This document shows, piece after piece, positions 22,669 to 31,884 of a stretch of 64,000 nucleotides of DNA. The stretch lies in assembly GCA_963748205.1 (NCBI GenBank), contig CAVVIB010000028.1, positions 72,620 through 136,619 on the forward strand, read 5' to 3'. The notes beneath the pieces are model-generated. The model ran no database searches. It was given only the letters and a program-made list of their open reading frames with translations, and was not told the origin of the DNA. A program made the position numbers and the translations under genes. The first letter of the stretch is position 1. Each line of letters opens with the position of its first letter. The stretch comes from JAIBJN01 sp963748205 (lineage in GTDB: Bacteria > Actinomycetota > Thermoleophilia > Gaiellales > Gaiellaceae).

Positions 22669-25572
22669 GTGTTTACCAAACAGCGAACCGCTCTCACCGC
22701 GCTCCTCGCGCTCACGCTCGTCGTCGCGGTTCCCGCAGGCGGCGCGCTCGTTGCGCCGGTCCTGATCGGCCCCGACGAAGGCGTGACGGTGAGCGAGCTG
22801 CCGCCCTTCAAGTGGAATCCCGTCACGGGCGCCGACCGCTACGAGTTCGAGTTCGCCGCCGATCCGGGCTTCAACGGCACGACCACGGTGAGCACGAAGA
22901 ACACGCGGGCCGCGCTCAAGCTCCTCGTCCCGAACGGGACCTACTACTGGCGCGTGCGCGGAGTGACGAGCGGCGGCGACGTCGGCGCGTGGTCCGAGAT
23001 CCGCAGCTTCGACATGGCGTGGACGGCGCAGGCCGCGCTGCTCGCGCCGGCGGACGGCGCCACGATCACGTACCCGGAGAACGCGCTCGAGCTCAGGTGG
23101 AGCGTCGTGCAGGGCGCCGCGAAGTACCTCGTCAAGATCGCGAGCGACCCCGGGCTCGGCACGCTCGTCTTCGGCGAGCCGGTCGAGACCGCGTCGACGC
23201 AGTTCACGCTCAACGACCCAATGCCCCCGGGGACGTACTACTGGGGCATCACGCCGCTGAACGCGCAGGGCCACGAGGGAACCGCCTCGACCGTCGGCTC
23301 CTTCACCTGGTCGTGGCCGTCGACCTCGACACCGATGTACACCGACCTCTCCGACGACCTCGAGCTCGTCGACCCGAACTTCTCGTGGACGCCGGTGCTC
23401 GGCGCGGCCGGCTACCAGGTCGAGGTCAACTTCTCCTCCGACTGGGCCACCGGCTCCAAGGTCTGCTGCAACGCCATCAGCTTCCACACGCAGGCGTCGA
23501 CGCTGGGGACTTCCCTCTCCCCCGCGGTCGTGCTCGGCAACAACACCTACTTCTGGCGCGTCCGCGCGATCGACTCCGCGAACAACGCCGGGGTCTGGAA
23601 TGTCGGCCCGTCCTTCACGAAGACGTTCGACAACGTGCCGCCCGTGACCGGAGCGAGCATCAAGAACGTCCGCATGCGCGACAACAACGTCGACCCTGCC
23701 GTCGACACCGACACGAACACCACCGTGGTCGACACCGACACGCCCGTCGTCGTGTGGGATCCGGTCATCGGCGCCTCCGGGTACACCGTCAACGTGACGC
23801 CGTTCGCCGGCGGGGTGTGCGACTGGACCGGAACCATCTGGGACACGGACACGACCGTCCGCGCCTGGACGCCCCTCGGGTGGAGCAGGTCGGGGACCTC
23901 GCCCTTCCCGCCGGAGAACCCCTCGACCGACTCGAACAGGACCATGACCGCGGGCGGCGAGTACTGCGTCCGGGTGCGCGCCTACGACCGGCCGTCCATC
24001 AGCGCCGCGCCGATCAACGGCGACTGGACGTACCTTCCGGCGAACAACCAGCCCGCGTTCAAGTGGAACGGGCCCCCGGCGAGCGCAGCGTGCACCCCGT
24101 GCGCGATGGCCTCCGGGAACTACAACGGCCCGGTCACCGGAACGACGATCGGGGCGATGCCGCTCTTCACCTGGGATCCGATCCCGGGCGCGGAGAGCTA
24201 TTACGTGCTGGTCGCGCGCGACGCCAACTTCACGAACGTCGTCGACTTCGCCTATAGCCGGATTCCGGCGTACGCGCCGCGCACCTCGTCCGGGTCGGTC
24301 GGCTTCGCCGACGAGACGACGCTCTACTACTGGGCCGTCCTGCCGGCCGACAACGCGAACGGCACGGGCGTCTCGTCAGAGCCCTTGACGAGCGGGCCGC
24401 ACAGCTTCACCAAGCAGTCCGCGCCTCCCATCCTCGTCTCCCCGGCGGACGCCGCCGTCGTGAACACCCCGGCAACCGCGTTCCAGTGGACGCCGGTCCA
24501 CGACGCCCGGCAGTACCGGCTCCAGGTCGCCGTCGACCCGACCTTCGGAACGCTGATCGACGACGTCGAGACCGACGCGAGCTCGTACACGAGCAACACG
24601 ACCTACCCGTCCGACACCACGCTCTACTGGCGCGTGCGTGCCGACGCCGAGGACGGCTCCGGGCAGGTCGGGCTCACCTGGTCGGAGAGCGGGACGTTCA
24701 CGAAGCAGCTGCCCAAGCCGGTCTGGGATCCGGACAACCCGACGAGCGGATCGTTCCTGCCCACGATCAAGTGGTCGGCCGTGCCGGGCGCCGTCTCCTA
24801 CGACCTGCACGTCGTCGAGCCGGACGGCCAGGCGCGCGACTTCCGCAACATCCCCGGGCCCGCCGGCACGTTCATCGAGATGACCGGTGTCGGCGTCTTC
24901 ACCTGGACGGTCCGCGCGAACTTCCCCACGGACGGCCTCACGACCCTCGACGGCCCGTACTCGGTGCCCTCGACGTTCACGCACACCATTCCCGAGCCGA
25001 CCGGGACGACGGAAGAGGTCGGCGTTCGCCGCCTGCTCCTCCAGTGGGAGCCGCGGGCGCGAGCAGACGACTACCGCGTCCAGATCTCGACCCGGGCCGA
25101 CTTCGCCACCGTCAACGAGAACATCTCGACGCAGACGACCTCGCACGCGCCGCTCCTCACGTCCGCGGCGTTCACGAACGGCGGGAACTTCTACTGGCGC
25201 GTCGCGATGATCGACGCCGACAACAACCTCGGCGACTACAGCGTCGCCCGCCCCTTCACGCTGCCCCCGATGGGCAGCGGCGGAAGCGGCACCCCGACGG
25301 TTCAGCGCTTCCGCGGCTCCTTCACCGGCTATCCGGTCAGGAACCAGTGGCGAACGGTCTCGCTCACCGTCCGGAACGGCTCCTTCCAGCTCGTCCCGGG
25401 CGCGAACGTCCGCATCTCGGGCGCCGGCGTCCGTGCCGTGACCAAGAAGACCGGCACCGGCGGCAAGGCCAGCTTCCGGCTCCGCGCCACGCGCCTGGGC
25501 AGCGTCTCGTTCCGGGTCACGAAAGTCGGCTTCACGGCCGCGACCTACTTGCGCTCCGTCCGCGCTCGCTAG
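22669..25572 (+). CDS. Large secreted protein with about eight FN3-like repeats
   Basis: 967 residues. The signal peptide is MFTKQRTALTALLALTLVVA to about residue 27. Roughly eight beta-sandwich repeats of 90-130 residues follow, each with a W-x-P/V-V-x-GA-x-x-Y strand (for example FKWNPVTGADRYEFEF) and a closing YYWRV/YFWRV/LYWRV motif. A C-terminal Ig-like Big-1/carboxypeptidase-regulatory type domain (VRISGAGVRAVTKKTGTGG) ends the protein. No catalytic domain, sortase motif or membrane anchor is seen. A surface or matrix adhesin or carbohydrate-binding scaffold is plausible. It stands alone, divergent from the DHH gene. Confidence 0.75.
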   Translation: MFTKQRTALTALLALTLVVAVPAGGALVAPVLIGPDEGVTVSELPPFKWNPVTGADRYEFEFAADPGFNGTTTVSTKNTRAALKLLVPNGTYYWRVRGVTSGGDVGAWSEIRSFDMAWTAQAALLAPADGATITYPENALELRWSVVQGAAKYLVKIASDPGLGTLVFGEPVETASTQFTLNDPMPPGTYYWGITPLNAQGHEGTASTVGSFTWSWPSTSTPMYTDLSDDLELVDPNFSWTPVLGAAGYQVEVNFSSDWATGSKVCCNAISFHTQASTLGTSLSPAVVLGNNTYFWRVRAIDSANNAGVWNVGPSFTKTFDNVPPVTGASIKNVRMRDNNVDPAVDTDTNTTVVDTDTPVVVWDPVIGASGYTVNVTPFAGGVCDWTGTIWDTDTTVRAWTPLGWSRSGTSPFPPENPSTDSNRTMTAGGEYCVRVRAYDRPSISAAPINGDWTYLPANNQPAFKWNGPPASAACTPCAMASGNYNGPVTGTTIGAMPLFTWDPIPGAESYYVLVARDANFTNVVDFAYSRIPAYAPRTSSGSVGFADETTLYYWAVLPADNANGTGVSSEPLTSGPHSFTKQSAPPILVSPADAAVVNTPATAFQWTPVHDARQYRLQVAVDPTFGTLIDDVETDASSYTSNTTYPSDTTLYWRVRADAEDGSGQVGLTWSESGTFTKQLPKPVWDPDNPTSGSFLPTIKWSAVPGAVSYDLHVVEPDGQARDFRNIPGPAGTFIEMTGVGVFTWTVRANFPTDGLTTLDGPYSVPSTFTHTIPEPTGTTEEVGVRRLLLQWEPRARADDYRVQISTRADFATVNENISTQTTSHAPLLTSAAFTNGGNFYWRVAMIDADNNLGDYSVARPFTLPPMGSGGSGTPTVQRFRGSFTGYPVRNQWRTVSLTVRNGSFQLVPGANVRISGAGVRAVTKKTGTGGKASFRLRATRLGSVSFRVTKVGFTAATYLRSVRAR

Positions 25573-25574
25573 CC

Positions 25575-25961
25575 CTAGCGACCGGCGACGACGGCGATCT
25601 CGACGCGGCAGCCCGAGGGCAGGGCCGCGATCTCGACCGTGGCGCGCGCCGGGTACGGCTCGCTGAGGTGGCTCGCGTAGACCTCGTTCATCGGCTGGAA
25701 GTCGTCCAGCTCGATGAGGAAGATCGACGTCATCAGGATCTTGTCGAGGCCGGAGCCGGCCTCCTCGAGGATCGCCGAGAGGTTCTTCATCACCTGCTGG
25801 GTCTGCTCGACGATGCCGCCCTCGACGACCTCCCCGTCCGCGGGGTCGATCCCGAGCTGCCCGGAGACGAAGACGAGGTCACCCGCGACGATGCCCTGCG
25901 AGTACGGCGCTCCCTGGAAGGGCGCCGGGGCCCTGTCGGTGCGTACGGCCTGCTTGTCCAT
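25575..25961 (-). CDS. RidA family reactive enamine/imine deaminase
   Basis: 128 residues, YjgF/YER057c/UK114 family. Motifs: PYSQGIVAGDLVFVSGQLGI, the glycine-rich core, and the closing PARATVEIAALPSG with the Arg that binds the substrate carboxylate. RidA proteins hydrolyse reactive 2-aminoacrylate made by PLP enzymes. ATG 25961 is fixed by a GGAGG site 7 bases upstream, at the murA stop. Ends convergently with the FN3-like gene, two bases apart. Confidence 0.88.
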   Translation of the reverse strand: MDKQAVRTDRAPAPFQGAPYSQGIVAGDLVFVSGQLGIDPADGEVVEGGIVEQTQQVMKNLSAILEEAGSGLDKILMTSIFLIELDDFQPMNEVYASHLSEPYPARATVEIAALPSGCRVEIAVVAGR

Positions 25962-25963
25962 TC

Positions 25964-27244
25964 CTATGCCTCCACCCGTTCGATGCTGGCACCGAGCGCC
26001 CGCAGACGCTCGTCGATCCGCTCGTAGCCCCTGTCGATCTGCCCGATGTTCCCGATGGTCGAGCGCCCCTCCGCGCAGAGGCTCGCGATCAGCATCGCCA
26101 TGCCCGCGCGAATGTCCGGGCTCTCCATGCGCTCCCCGTAGAGGCGCGCCGGCCCGCTGACGACGGCGCGGTGCGGGTCGCAGAGGATGATCCGCGCCCC
26201 CATGTTCACGAGCTTGTCCACGAAGAAGAGGCGGTTCTCGAACATCTTCTCGAAGATCAGCACGGTGCCCCGCGCCTGGGTCGCGACCGCGAGTGCGATC
26301 GAGGTGAGGTCGGCCGGGAACGCCGGCCACGGCCCGTCCTCGATCTTCGGGATCTGCGCGCCGAGGTCGTCCTTGATCACGAGCTCCTGGCCGCCGGGCA
26401 CGCGCACCGAGGATCCCTCGGCGTGCATCTCGATCCCGAGCCGCGCGAACCCGTGCCAGACGCCGGCGAGGTGCTCGTGCACGACCTCCTCGATCACGAT
26501 CTCGCCCTCGGTGACCGCGCCGAGGCCGACGAAGCTCGCGACCTCGATGTGATCGGGGCAGATGCGCCATTCGCCGCCTCCGAGGCGGTCGACGCCGTGC
26601 ACGTGGAGGACGTTCGACCCGATGCCCTCGATGCGGGCGCCGAGCGCGACGAGGAAGTTGCAGAGATCCTGGACGTGCGGCTCGCAGGCCGCGTTCGTGA
26701 TCGTCGTCTCCCCCTCGGCCAGCACCGCGGCCATGACCGCGTTCTCCGTGCCGGTGACCGACGCCTCGTCGAGGAAGATCGGCGCCCCCTTGAGCCCCTG
26801 CGCCGTCATGCGCAGGCGCCGGTCGGCCTCGATCTCCGCGCCGAGCCGCGCGAAAGCGTGGATGTGCGTGTCGAGCCGTCGCCGGCCGATCACGTCGCCG
26901 CCCGGCGGCGGGATGATCGCCTCGCCCCAGCGCGCGAGCAGCGGGCCCGCAAGCAGGATCGACGCGCGGATCCGCGTGCAGAGCTCGGCATCGAGCTCGT
27001 GCTTGCGCACGTCCTCGGCCACGATCCGCACCCGCCCGCCGCCCTGGCGCTCGACCTCGACCCCGAGGTCGGCGACGAGATCCAGCATCGTCTCCGCGTC
27101 CCTGATCGCGGGGACGTTCGTCAGCGTCACGGGCTCCTCGGTCAGGAGCGCCGCGGCGATGATCGGGAGCGCCGCGTTCTTGTTCCCGGCCGCGCGCACC
27201 GTCCCGCGCAGCGGGCGTCTGCCTTCAATGACGAAGGACTCCAT
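25964..27244 (-). CDS. murA: UDP-N-acetylglucosamine 1-carboxyvinyltransferase
   Basis: 426 residues from ATG 27244 (GTG 27274 would add ten). First committed step of peptidoglycan synthesis. Lys22-Asn23 lie in AAGNKNAALPI. At the catalytic-loop position where most MurA have Cys, this protein has Asp117 (PPPGGDVIGRRRLD), the variant known from mycobacteria that is not alkylated by fosfomycin. RLYGERMESPDIRAGMAM is the family C-terminal block. A short gap separates it from ridA, so both are probably cotranscribed. Confidence 0.93.
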   Translation of the reverse strand: MESFVIEGRRPLRGTVRAAGNKNAALPIIAAALLTEEPVTLTNVPAIRDAETMLDLVADLGVEVERQGGGRVRIVAEDVRKHELDAELCTRIRASILLAGPLLARWGEAIIPPPGGDVIGRRRLDTHIHAFARLGAEIEADRRLRMTAQGLKGAPIFLDEASVTGTENAVMAAVLAEGETTITNAACEPHVQDLCNFLVALGARIEGIGSNVLHVHGVDRLGGGEWRICPDHIEVASFVGLGAVTEGEIVIEEVVHEHLAGVWHGFARLGIEMHAEGSSVRVPGGQELVIKDDLGAQIPKIEDGPWPAFPADLTSIALAVATQARGTVLIFEKMFENRLFFVDKLVNMGARIILCDPHRAVVSGPARLYGERMESPDIRAGMAMLIASLCAEGRSTIGNIGQIDRGYERIDERLRALGASIERVEA

Positions 27245-27331
27245 CAGCGTGTCTTGGACAAGGGTCTCGGGCACGAAGTCTGCGTTGCTCGGGCGTCCGA
27301 AGCGACCGAGGAGGCTATCCTAAACGGCCCT

Positions 27332-27901
27332 ATGGAGGTCACCCGCGACAGGGCCTGGGAGACGCTGACGCGCTACACGAAGAGCGAGGCGCTCCTCCGC
27401 CACGCGCTCGCGGTCGAGGCCTGCGTCGCCTACTACGCGCGCGAGCAAGGCGAGGACGAGGAGCTGTGGAGCGCCGTCGCGCTGCTGCACGACTTCGACT
27501 ACGAGATGCATCCGACGCTCGACCAGCATCCGCAGGACGGTGCGCCGATCCTCCGCGAGGAGGGCTGGCCCGAGGAGGTCGTGGAGGGAGTGCTCTCGCA
27601 CGCCGAGCACCTCGACATCCCGCGCGACACGCCGCTCAAGAAGACGCTCTTCGCCTGCGACGAGCTGGCCGGGTTCGTCCACGCGTGCGGGCTCGTGCGT
27701 CCCGACGGGATCGAGACGCTCGAGCCGAAGTCGGTGAAGAAGAAGCTCAAGCAGCCGTCCTTCGCGGCCGGGGTGCACCGCGACGAGGTCTACGCCGGCG
27801 CTGAGCTGATCGGGCTCGAGCTCGACGACCACATCCGCAACGTCGTGACGGCCATGCGGCCCATCGCCGGGCAGCTCGGCCTGCGCACCGAAGCCGCCTA
27901 G
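27332..27901 (+). CDS. HD-domain hydrolase
   Basis: 189 residues. The HD core is HALAVEACVAYYA, then VALLHDFDYEMHP, with further histidines in DQHPQDG and SHAEHLDI. The pattern resembles small metal-dependent phosphohydrolases often annotated as HDIG-domain hydrolases. TATCCT (27316-27321) lies 10 bases before ATG 27332, so a near-leaderless transcript is likely. The GNAT gene follows after two bases, so the two form an operon. Substrate unknown. Confidence 0.8.
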   Translation: MEVTRDRAWETLTRYTKSEALLRHALAVEACVAYYAREQGEDEELWSAVALLHDFDYEMHPTLDQHPQDGAPILREEGWPEEVVEGVLSHAEHLDIPRDTPLKKTLFACDELAGFVHACGLVRPDGIETLEPKSVKKKLKQPSFAAGVHRDEVYAGAELIGLELDDHIRNVVTAMRPIAGQLGLRTEAA

Positions 27902-27903
27902 CC

Positions 27904-28401
27904 GTGCCCCTCCGAGCACGCGCGCCGCGGCTCGAGGACGCCGAGGCGATCGCACGGATCTACAACGAGGGGATCGCCGGCCGTCTGGCCACGTTCGAGA
28001 CCCGCGAGCGGACGGCGGCCGACATCGAGCGCTGGCTGGACGCCGGCTTCCCGCTCGTGGTCGTCGAGGACGAGGACGCGCGCGTGCTCGCCTGGGCCTC
28101 CGCGCCGCCCTACCGGGCTCACCGCGACGTCTACCGCGGCGTCGGGGACTTCTCCGTCTACGTCGCCGACGAGGCGCGCGGCCGCGGCGCCGGCCGGACG
28201 GCGATGGAGGCGCTCGCCGCGGAAGCCCGGGCGCGCGGCTTCTGGAAGCTCGTCGGCCGGATCTTCCCGGAGAACGAGCCGAGCCTCGCGCTCTGCCGGA
28301 AGCTCGGCTTCCGCGAGGTCGGCGTCTACGAGCGCCACGCGCGGCTCGACGGCGCCTGGCGCGACGTCGTGATCGTCGAGCTCCTGCTCGACGCGGGCTA
28401 G
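27904..28401 (+). CDS. GNAT N-acetyltransferase, phosphinothricin-acetyltransferase-like
   Basis: 165 residues. It follows the family plan: RAPRLEDAEAIARIYNEGI, WASAPPYRAHRDVYRGVGDF, acetyl-CoA loop VADEARGRGAGRTAMEAL, and the closing GRIFPENEPSLALCRKLGFR. These enzymes acetylate phosphinothricin, methionine sulfoximine or similar amines. GTG 27904 starts two bases after the HD gene. Exact substrate cannot be read from sequence. Confidence 0.85.
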   Translation: MPLRARAPRLEDAEAIARIYNEGIAGRLATFETRERTAADIERWLDAGFPLVVVEDEDARVLAWASAPPYRAHRDVYRGVGDFSVYVADEARGRGAGRTAMEALAAEARARGFWKLVGRIFPENEPSLALCRKLGFREVGVYERHARLDGAWRDVVIVELLLDAG

Positions 28402-29654
28402 ACCGCGAGCAGCCGGACCTGGGCGCGCTGGGCGAGCGGCTTGAGGTCGTTCGGGTCGAACGCCTCGGTGCGGCAGATCCCGGTGACCGACTGCACGAAG
28501 CGGCCGGAACGCATGAAGATCGTGGCCATCTGGAACCTCGCGCCGACGAGCTCGAAGGTGACGACGATGCCCTTCATCCCGCGGGCGGGGCTCTTCAGGC
28601 TGCTTGCCCTGACCTGGGTCGGCCGGACGCCCGTCTCCTTGGCGAAGGCCTCCACCACCTGCTTGGCGTAGGCGTGCCGGCCGGCGGCGCGGTCGACGAA
28701 CTTGAGGCCGAGGGCGGCGGTGTCCGCGGATTCGTAGGCCTGCGTCAACGCGCGCAGCCGGACGAGGTGCGAGCGGCCGACGAGGATGTCCTGGAACGTG
28801 CGCTCGTAGCCCACGTACCCTTCGCCGTCGTACTTGCCCTCGTCGTAGACCCGGGCCTCGGCCGAGACGTCGGTGGCCGCCATCGTCATCTCGGGGAGAC
28901 GCTTCCTCGCTGCCCGGTTGGCGACCGCGAGCTTGCTCGGCTTCACCTTCTTGACCTCGATCTCGCCGGCCAGGACGGCCTGGATCCGGCGGTCGAGCGC
29001 CACGGCGAGCTTCATGGCCTCCTGGCTCCCGTCGCCCTTCTCCGCGCGCATGACGCTCACGTAGCCGACGATGCGGCCGCGGCGGAAGACGACCGAGGTC
29101 TCGTGACCGCGGATGAGCCCGGGGATGAGCACGGCCGCGCGGATGCCGCCGCCCTCCTCTCCGATGGCGGCGACGTCGAACGGGGCGACGTTGCGGAGCT
29201 TCAGGCCGGGCCGCACTGGGCCCTTGAGCCGCTCGTACTCGTTCAGGCGTGCATGCAGGTACTGCGCCGCGTACACGTTGTCCTGGAGCAGCTCGACGCC
29301 GGTGCTGACCGTCATGACGCCCTTGCGTACCGTGAGCGAGGCGAGGCGCGGGTGGACGTACGTCGCGTCCTGGCCGAGGACACGCCCGACCGCGCTCAGC
29401 GACGACGCGTTGTCCTCGGGATCGATCGACATCGAGGCGAAGCGGGCGTTCGGCGTCGCGCCGGAGCCCGCGTGGGCGACCAGGCCGCGTGCGGAGGGGC
29501 CGAGCGCGGCCTTGGGGAGCACCATCGCCGCCAGCTGCTCGCGGGTGACGGGCTGCTTCGGGGCAGGCTCCCGAGAGCTGCTCTCGCCGAACCCGCATCC
29601 GGCCAGCAGCAGGAGCACTCCGAAGAGGAAGCAACCCCGGAGGACGTGCGGCAT
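28398..29654 (-). CDS. Putative lipoprotein of unknown function (418 aa)
   Basis: Signal peptide with lipobox LLLLAGCG (Cys20), so it should be lipid-anchored outside the membrane. The mature part is rich in Ala, Arg and Val and appears to have two similar halves of about 180 residues, each with an AQYLHARLNEYERL- or ALTQAYESADTAAL-type helix followed by a V-x-F-R-x-G-R-F/I-V strand (SVVFRRGRIVGYVSV; TIFMRSGRFVQSV). No family recognised. Converges with the GNAT gene (4-base overlap). Confidence 0.7.
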   Translation of the reverse strand: MPHVLRGCFLFGVLLLLAGCGFGESSSREPAPKQPVTREQLAAMVLPKAALGPSARGLVAHAGSGATPNARFASMSIDPEDNASSLSAVGRVLGQDATYVHPRLASLTVRKGVMTVSTGVELLQDNVYAAQYLHARLNEYERLKGPVRPGLKLRNVAPFDVAAIGEEGGGIRAAVLIPGLIRGHETSVVFRRGRIVGYVSVMRAEKGDGSQEAMKLAVALDRRIQAVLAGEIEVKKVKPSKLAVANRAARKRLPEMTMAATDVSAEARVYDEGKYDGEGYVGYERTFQDILVGRSHLVRLRALTQAYESADTAALGLKFVDRAAGRHAYAKQVVEAFAKETGVRPTQVRASSLKSPARGMKGIVVTFELVGARFQMATIFMRSGRFVQSVTGICRTEAFDPNDLKPLAQRAQVRLLAV

Positions 29655-29684
29655 GGGGACCGCTTCGGCGTGTTCTGCGGGGAG

Positions 29685-30752
29685 CTAAAGCCCTCGAACG
29701 AGGCGTTCGAGGTCGTCCTCGCTCGTCCAGAAGCCGCAGGACGCCCGCACGAGGCCCGTGCCCGGGAGATCGCGCACGACGACGCCCGCCTCGGCGAGGC
29801 GCTTGACGAGCTCTTCCGGCTCCTCGGCGCGCCAGGCGACGAGCGTCGCCTGCTCCGGCTCCGTGACCACGTCCGCGCCGCGTTCGAGCAGAAGCTCGCG
29901 GCACCGCGCCGCCGCCTGCCGTGCGTGCGCGTACCGGTCTTCCCCGGCCGCGGCCATGAACTCGAACGAGGCGAGCATGCCCGCGACCGACGCCACCGGC
30001 GTCCAGGAGCCCTCGAACCGGCCCGCGCCCTCGACCAGCTCGTAGTCAGGGAGCCGCCAGGAGAAGTAGGACGGGAACGCGACGCGGGTCTCCTCGACCC
30101 GGTCGGGATTGACGTAGAGCGCTCCCGTCGCCGCGGGCCCGAGGAGCCACTTCTGCGCGGACACCGTGTAGAAGTCGCACCCGAGCTCGCGCACGTCGAC
30201 GGGGATCGTCCCGGCCGCCTGCGCCCCGTCGACCAGCAGCGGGATCCCGCGGCCGGCCAGCTCCTCGATCGGCAGGACGACTCCCGTGAGCCACGAGACG
30301 TGCGAGACGGCGATCAGCCGTGTTCGCGGCGTGATCTGCGCCTCGAGCGCGGCGAGGACCTCAGCGGCCGGCAGGTCGCGGATCGGGGCAATCTTCATCG
30401 TCGCGCCCGAGGAGACGAGCCCCCCGAACAGGCCCGGGTGCTCGGAGTCGGTCGTGACGACCTCGTCCCCGGGCCCGATGCCGAGCCCGCCGATAGCGAC
30501 GTTGCACCCCTCGGTCGTCGACGTGGTCAGCGCGACGCAGCCCTTGCCGGCGCCGACCAGCCCCGCGAACGCCTCGCGGAGCCGCTCCCGGTCGGCGAGC
30601 GCCCGCTCGAAGTACGGCCGGTTCGACCTGCCTTCCTCGAGCTCGCGCCGCTGCACCTGCTCCATCGCCTCCACGGTCGCGCGCGGGAGCGGGCCGAACG
30701 TGCCGGCGTTCAGGTAGGCGAGGCGCTCGAGCACCGGCAGGCCGGCGCGCAC
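29685..30752 (-). CDS. Class V aminotransferase (cysteine desulfurase/EgtE-like)
   Basis: 355 residues, fold type I PLP enzyme. Motifs: YLNAGTFGPLPRATVEAM, TTSTTEGCNVAIGGLGI, the Asp-bearing PLLVDGAQAAGTIPVDV, and the PLP lysine in YTVSAQKWLLGP. The N-terminus and VEGAGRFEGSWTPVASVAG resemble isopenicillin-N epimerase and EgtE-like C-S lyases. GTG 30752 follows the EEP stop by two bases, so the pair is cotranscribed. Substrate uncertain. Confidence 0.82.
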   Translation of the reverse strand: MRAGLPVLERLAYLNAGTFGPLPRATVEAMEQVQRRELEEGRSNRPYFERALADRERLREAFAGLVGAGKGCVALTTSTTEGCNVAIGGLGIGPGDEVVTTDSEHPGLFGGLVSSGATMKIAPIRDLPAAEVLAALEAQITPRTRLIAVSHVSWLTGVVLPIEELAGRGIPLLVDGAQAAGTIPVDVRELGCDFYTVSAQKWLLGPAATGALYVNPDRVEETRVAFPSYFSWRLPDYELVEGAGRFEGSWTPVASVAGMLASFEFMAAAGEDRYAHARQAAARCRELLLERGADVVTEPEQATLVAWRAEEPEELVKRLAEAGVVVRDLPGTGLVRASCGFWTSEDDLERLVRGL

Positions 30753-30754
30753 CG

Positions 30755-31480
30755 CTACGAGGTCGATGCGATCACCGCCTCGACCGGCGGGTGGTCCGAG
30801 AGCACGAGCCCGTTTGCGCGCCGCCGGTCCTCGGGCCACGGCTCGGGCCCGCGCTCGAGCTCGAAGCCGCGCACGAGCACCTGGTCGACGCCGTCGATCG
30901 GCTCGCTGAAGCCCGGGACGGCGTGGCGCCTGACGTTGAAGTCTCCGCAGAGGACGCAGGGATCGTCGCCTGCGAGGAACGAGGCCGCGCGGTCGATCTC
31001 CGCGCCGACCAGGAGCGGATCGGGGTCGTTGGACGCGTGCAGGTTTGCGACGAGCACACGCCCACGGCCGCTCTCCAGCTCGAGCGAGTGGCACACGCGG
31101 GTGTGCTCGCCGAGCACACGTTCCCTACGGGTGAGCTCCGGGTTGAGGACGATCCGGCGGTGGCGTCCCGTCTCGAAGTGCGGGTTCACGAGCAGCGCGT
31201 TCGCCTGGCCCGTGACGCTGGAGCGAAATCGCTCCGGGTCGGCGTTCGTCACGTGGCGGGCCAGCGGGCCGAGCAGGGCCGGCATGGTCATCGCCCAGGA
31301 CGCCTGCATGCCGCTCCAGTGCTCGAGGCGCCGCACGGCCCACAGGGGCACCTCCTGGAGCGCGACGAGGTCCGGCGCGTCACCGGTGACGAGCCGCACC
31401 ATCTGCTCCAGGTAGAGCTTCGAGGTCGGCGGGTGCGTCCTCCCGTGGTACACGTTCCAGGTCCGGACGAGGAGGCGCAC
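30755..31480 (-). CDS. Endonuclease/exonuclease/phosphatase family protein
   Basis: 241 residues. The four-layered EEP fold is indicated by LVRTWNVYHGRT (Asn), VALQEVP (metal Glu), VANLHAS (His), CVLCGDFNVRR (Asp, Asn) and the closing LSDHPPVEAVI (Asp, His). Substrate may be DNA, RNA or a phosphoester. No signal peptide. GTG 31480 lies 9 bases after a minus-strand TAGACT that overlaps the -10 of the divergent gene. Confidence 0.85.
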   Translation of the reverse strand: MRLLVRTWNVYHGRTHPPTSKLYLEQMVRLVTGDAPDLVALQEVPLWAVRRLEHWSGMQASWAMTMPALLGPLARHVTNADPERFRSSVTGQANALLVNPHFETGRHRRIVLNPELTRRERVLGEHTRVCHSLELESGRGRVLVANLHASNDPDPLLVGAEIDRAASFLAGDDPCVLCGDFNVRRHAVPGFSEPIDGVDQVLVRGFELERGPEPWPEDRRRANGLVLSDHPPVEAVIASTS

Positions 31481-31485
31481 TCGGG

Positions 31486-31498
31486 CTCTAGTCTAGAG
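31486..31498. promoter_or_regulatory. Back-to-back leaderless promoters in one palindrome
   Basis: CTCTAG-T-CTAGAG contains TAGTCT on the plus strand, 8 bases before ATG 31503, and TAGACT on the minus strand, 9 bases before GTG 31480. The two -10 elements share five bases, so polymerase can occupy only one direction at a time. Confidence 0.5.
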
Positions 31499-31502
31499 AG
31501 CC

Positions 31503-31802
31503 ATGTCCGGGCGTTTCGTGGAACTGACAGCGCGACAGATCGACCTCTTCGCGTCCGAGCACGACGACCTCCTGCGCGACTGCCAGGACGCCCTGGACGC
31601 ATACAACGGCGCCCCGCGCGAGGACGCAGAGGAGCTCTACGGCGACTACGTCGACCGGGTCGACCTGGCCCGCGACGCGCTCCTCGAGTACCGCGACACC
31701 TACGCGCGGACGCTCGACGCCGACGCCGCGGAGGAGTACGAGGCTGTCTTCAACGACCTCGTCCGCAAGCGCCTCCCGAGCCTCGGGCTCGAGCTCGACT
31801 GA
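31503..31802 (+). CDS. Small acidic protein of unknown function (99 aa)
   Basis: Begins MSGRFVELTARQIDLFASEH and is strongly acidic, with about 25 Asp/Glu and a predicted all-helical fold (DLLRDCQDALDAYNGA, EELYGDYVDRVDLARDAL). No membrane segment. Start supported by a leaderless -10. No family recognised; divergent from the EEP gene. Confidence 0.65.
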   Translation: MSGRFVELTARQIDLFASEHDDLLRDCQDALDAYNGAPREDAEELYGDYVDRVDLARDALLEYRDTYARTLDADAAEEYEAVFNDLVRKRLPSLGLELD

Positions 31803-31841
31803 GCGCGAAGCGTCGCGCGATTCGTCACGAGCGGATCGGGG

Positions 31842-31847
31842 TAGATT
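31842..31847 (+). promoter_or_regulatory. Candidate -10 of the subtilase gene
   Basis: TAGATT, with start about 31854 and a 30-base leader carrying AGGAGGAAA before ATG 31885. Confidence 0.35.
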
Positions 31848-31884
31848 CCTGGCGCCGTTCGTCCCTTCGCCCAGGAGGAAACCT

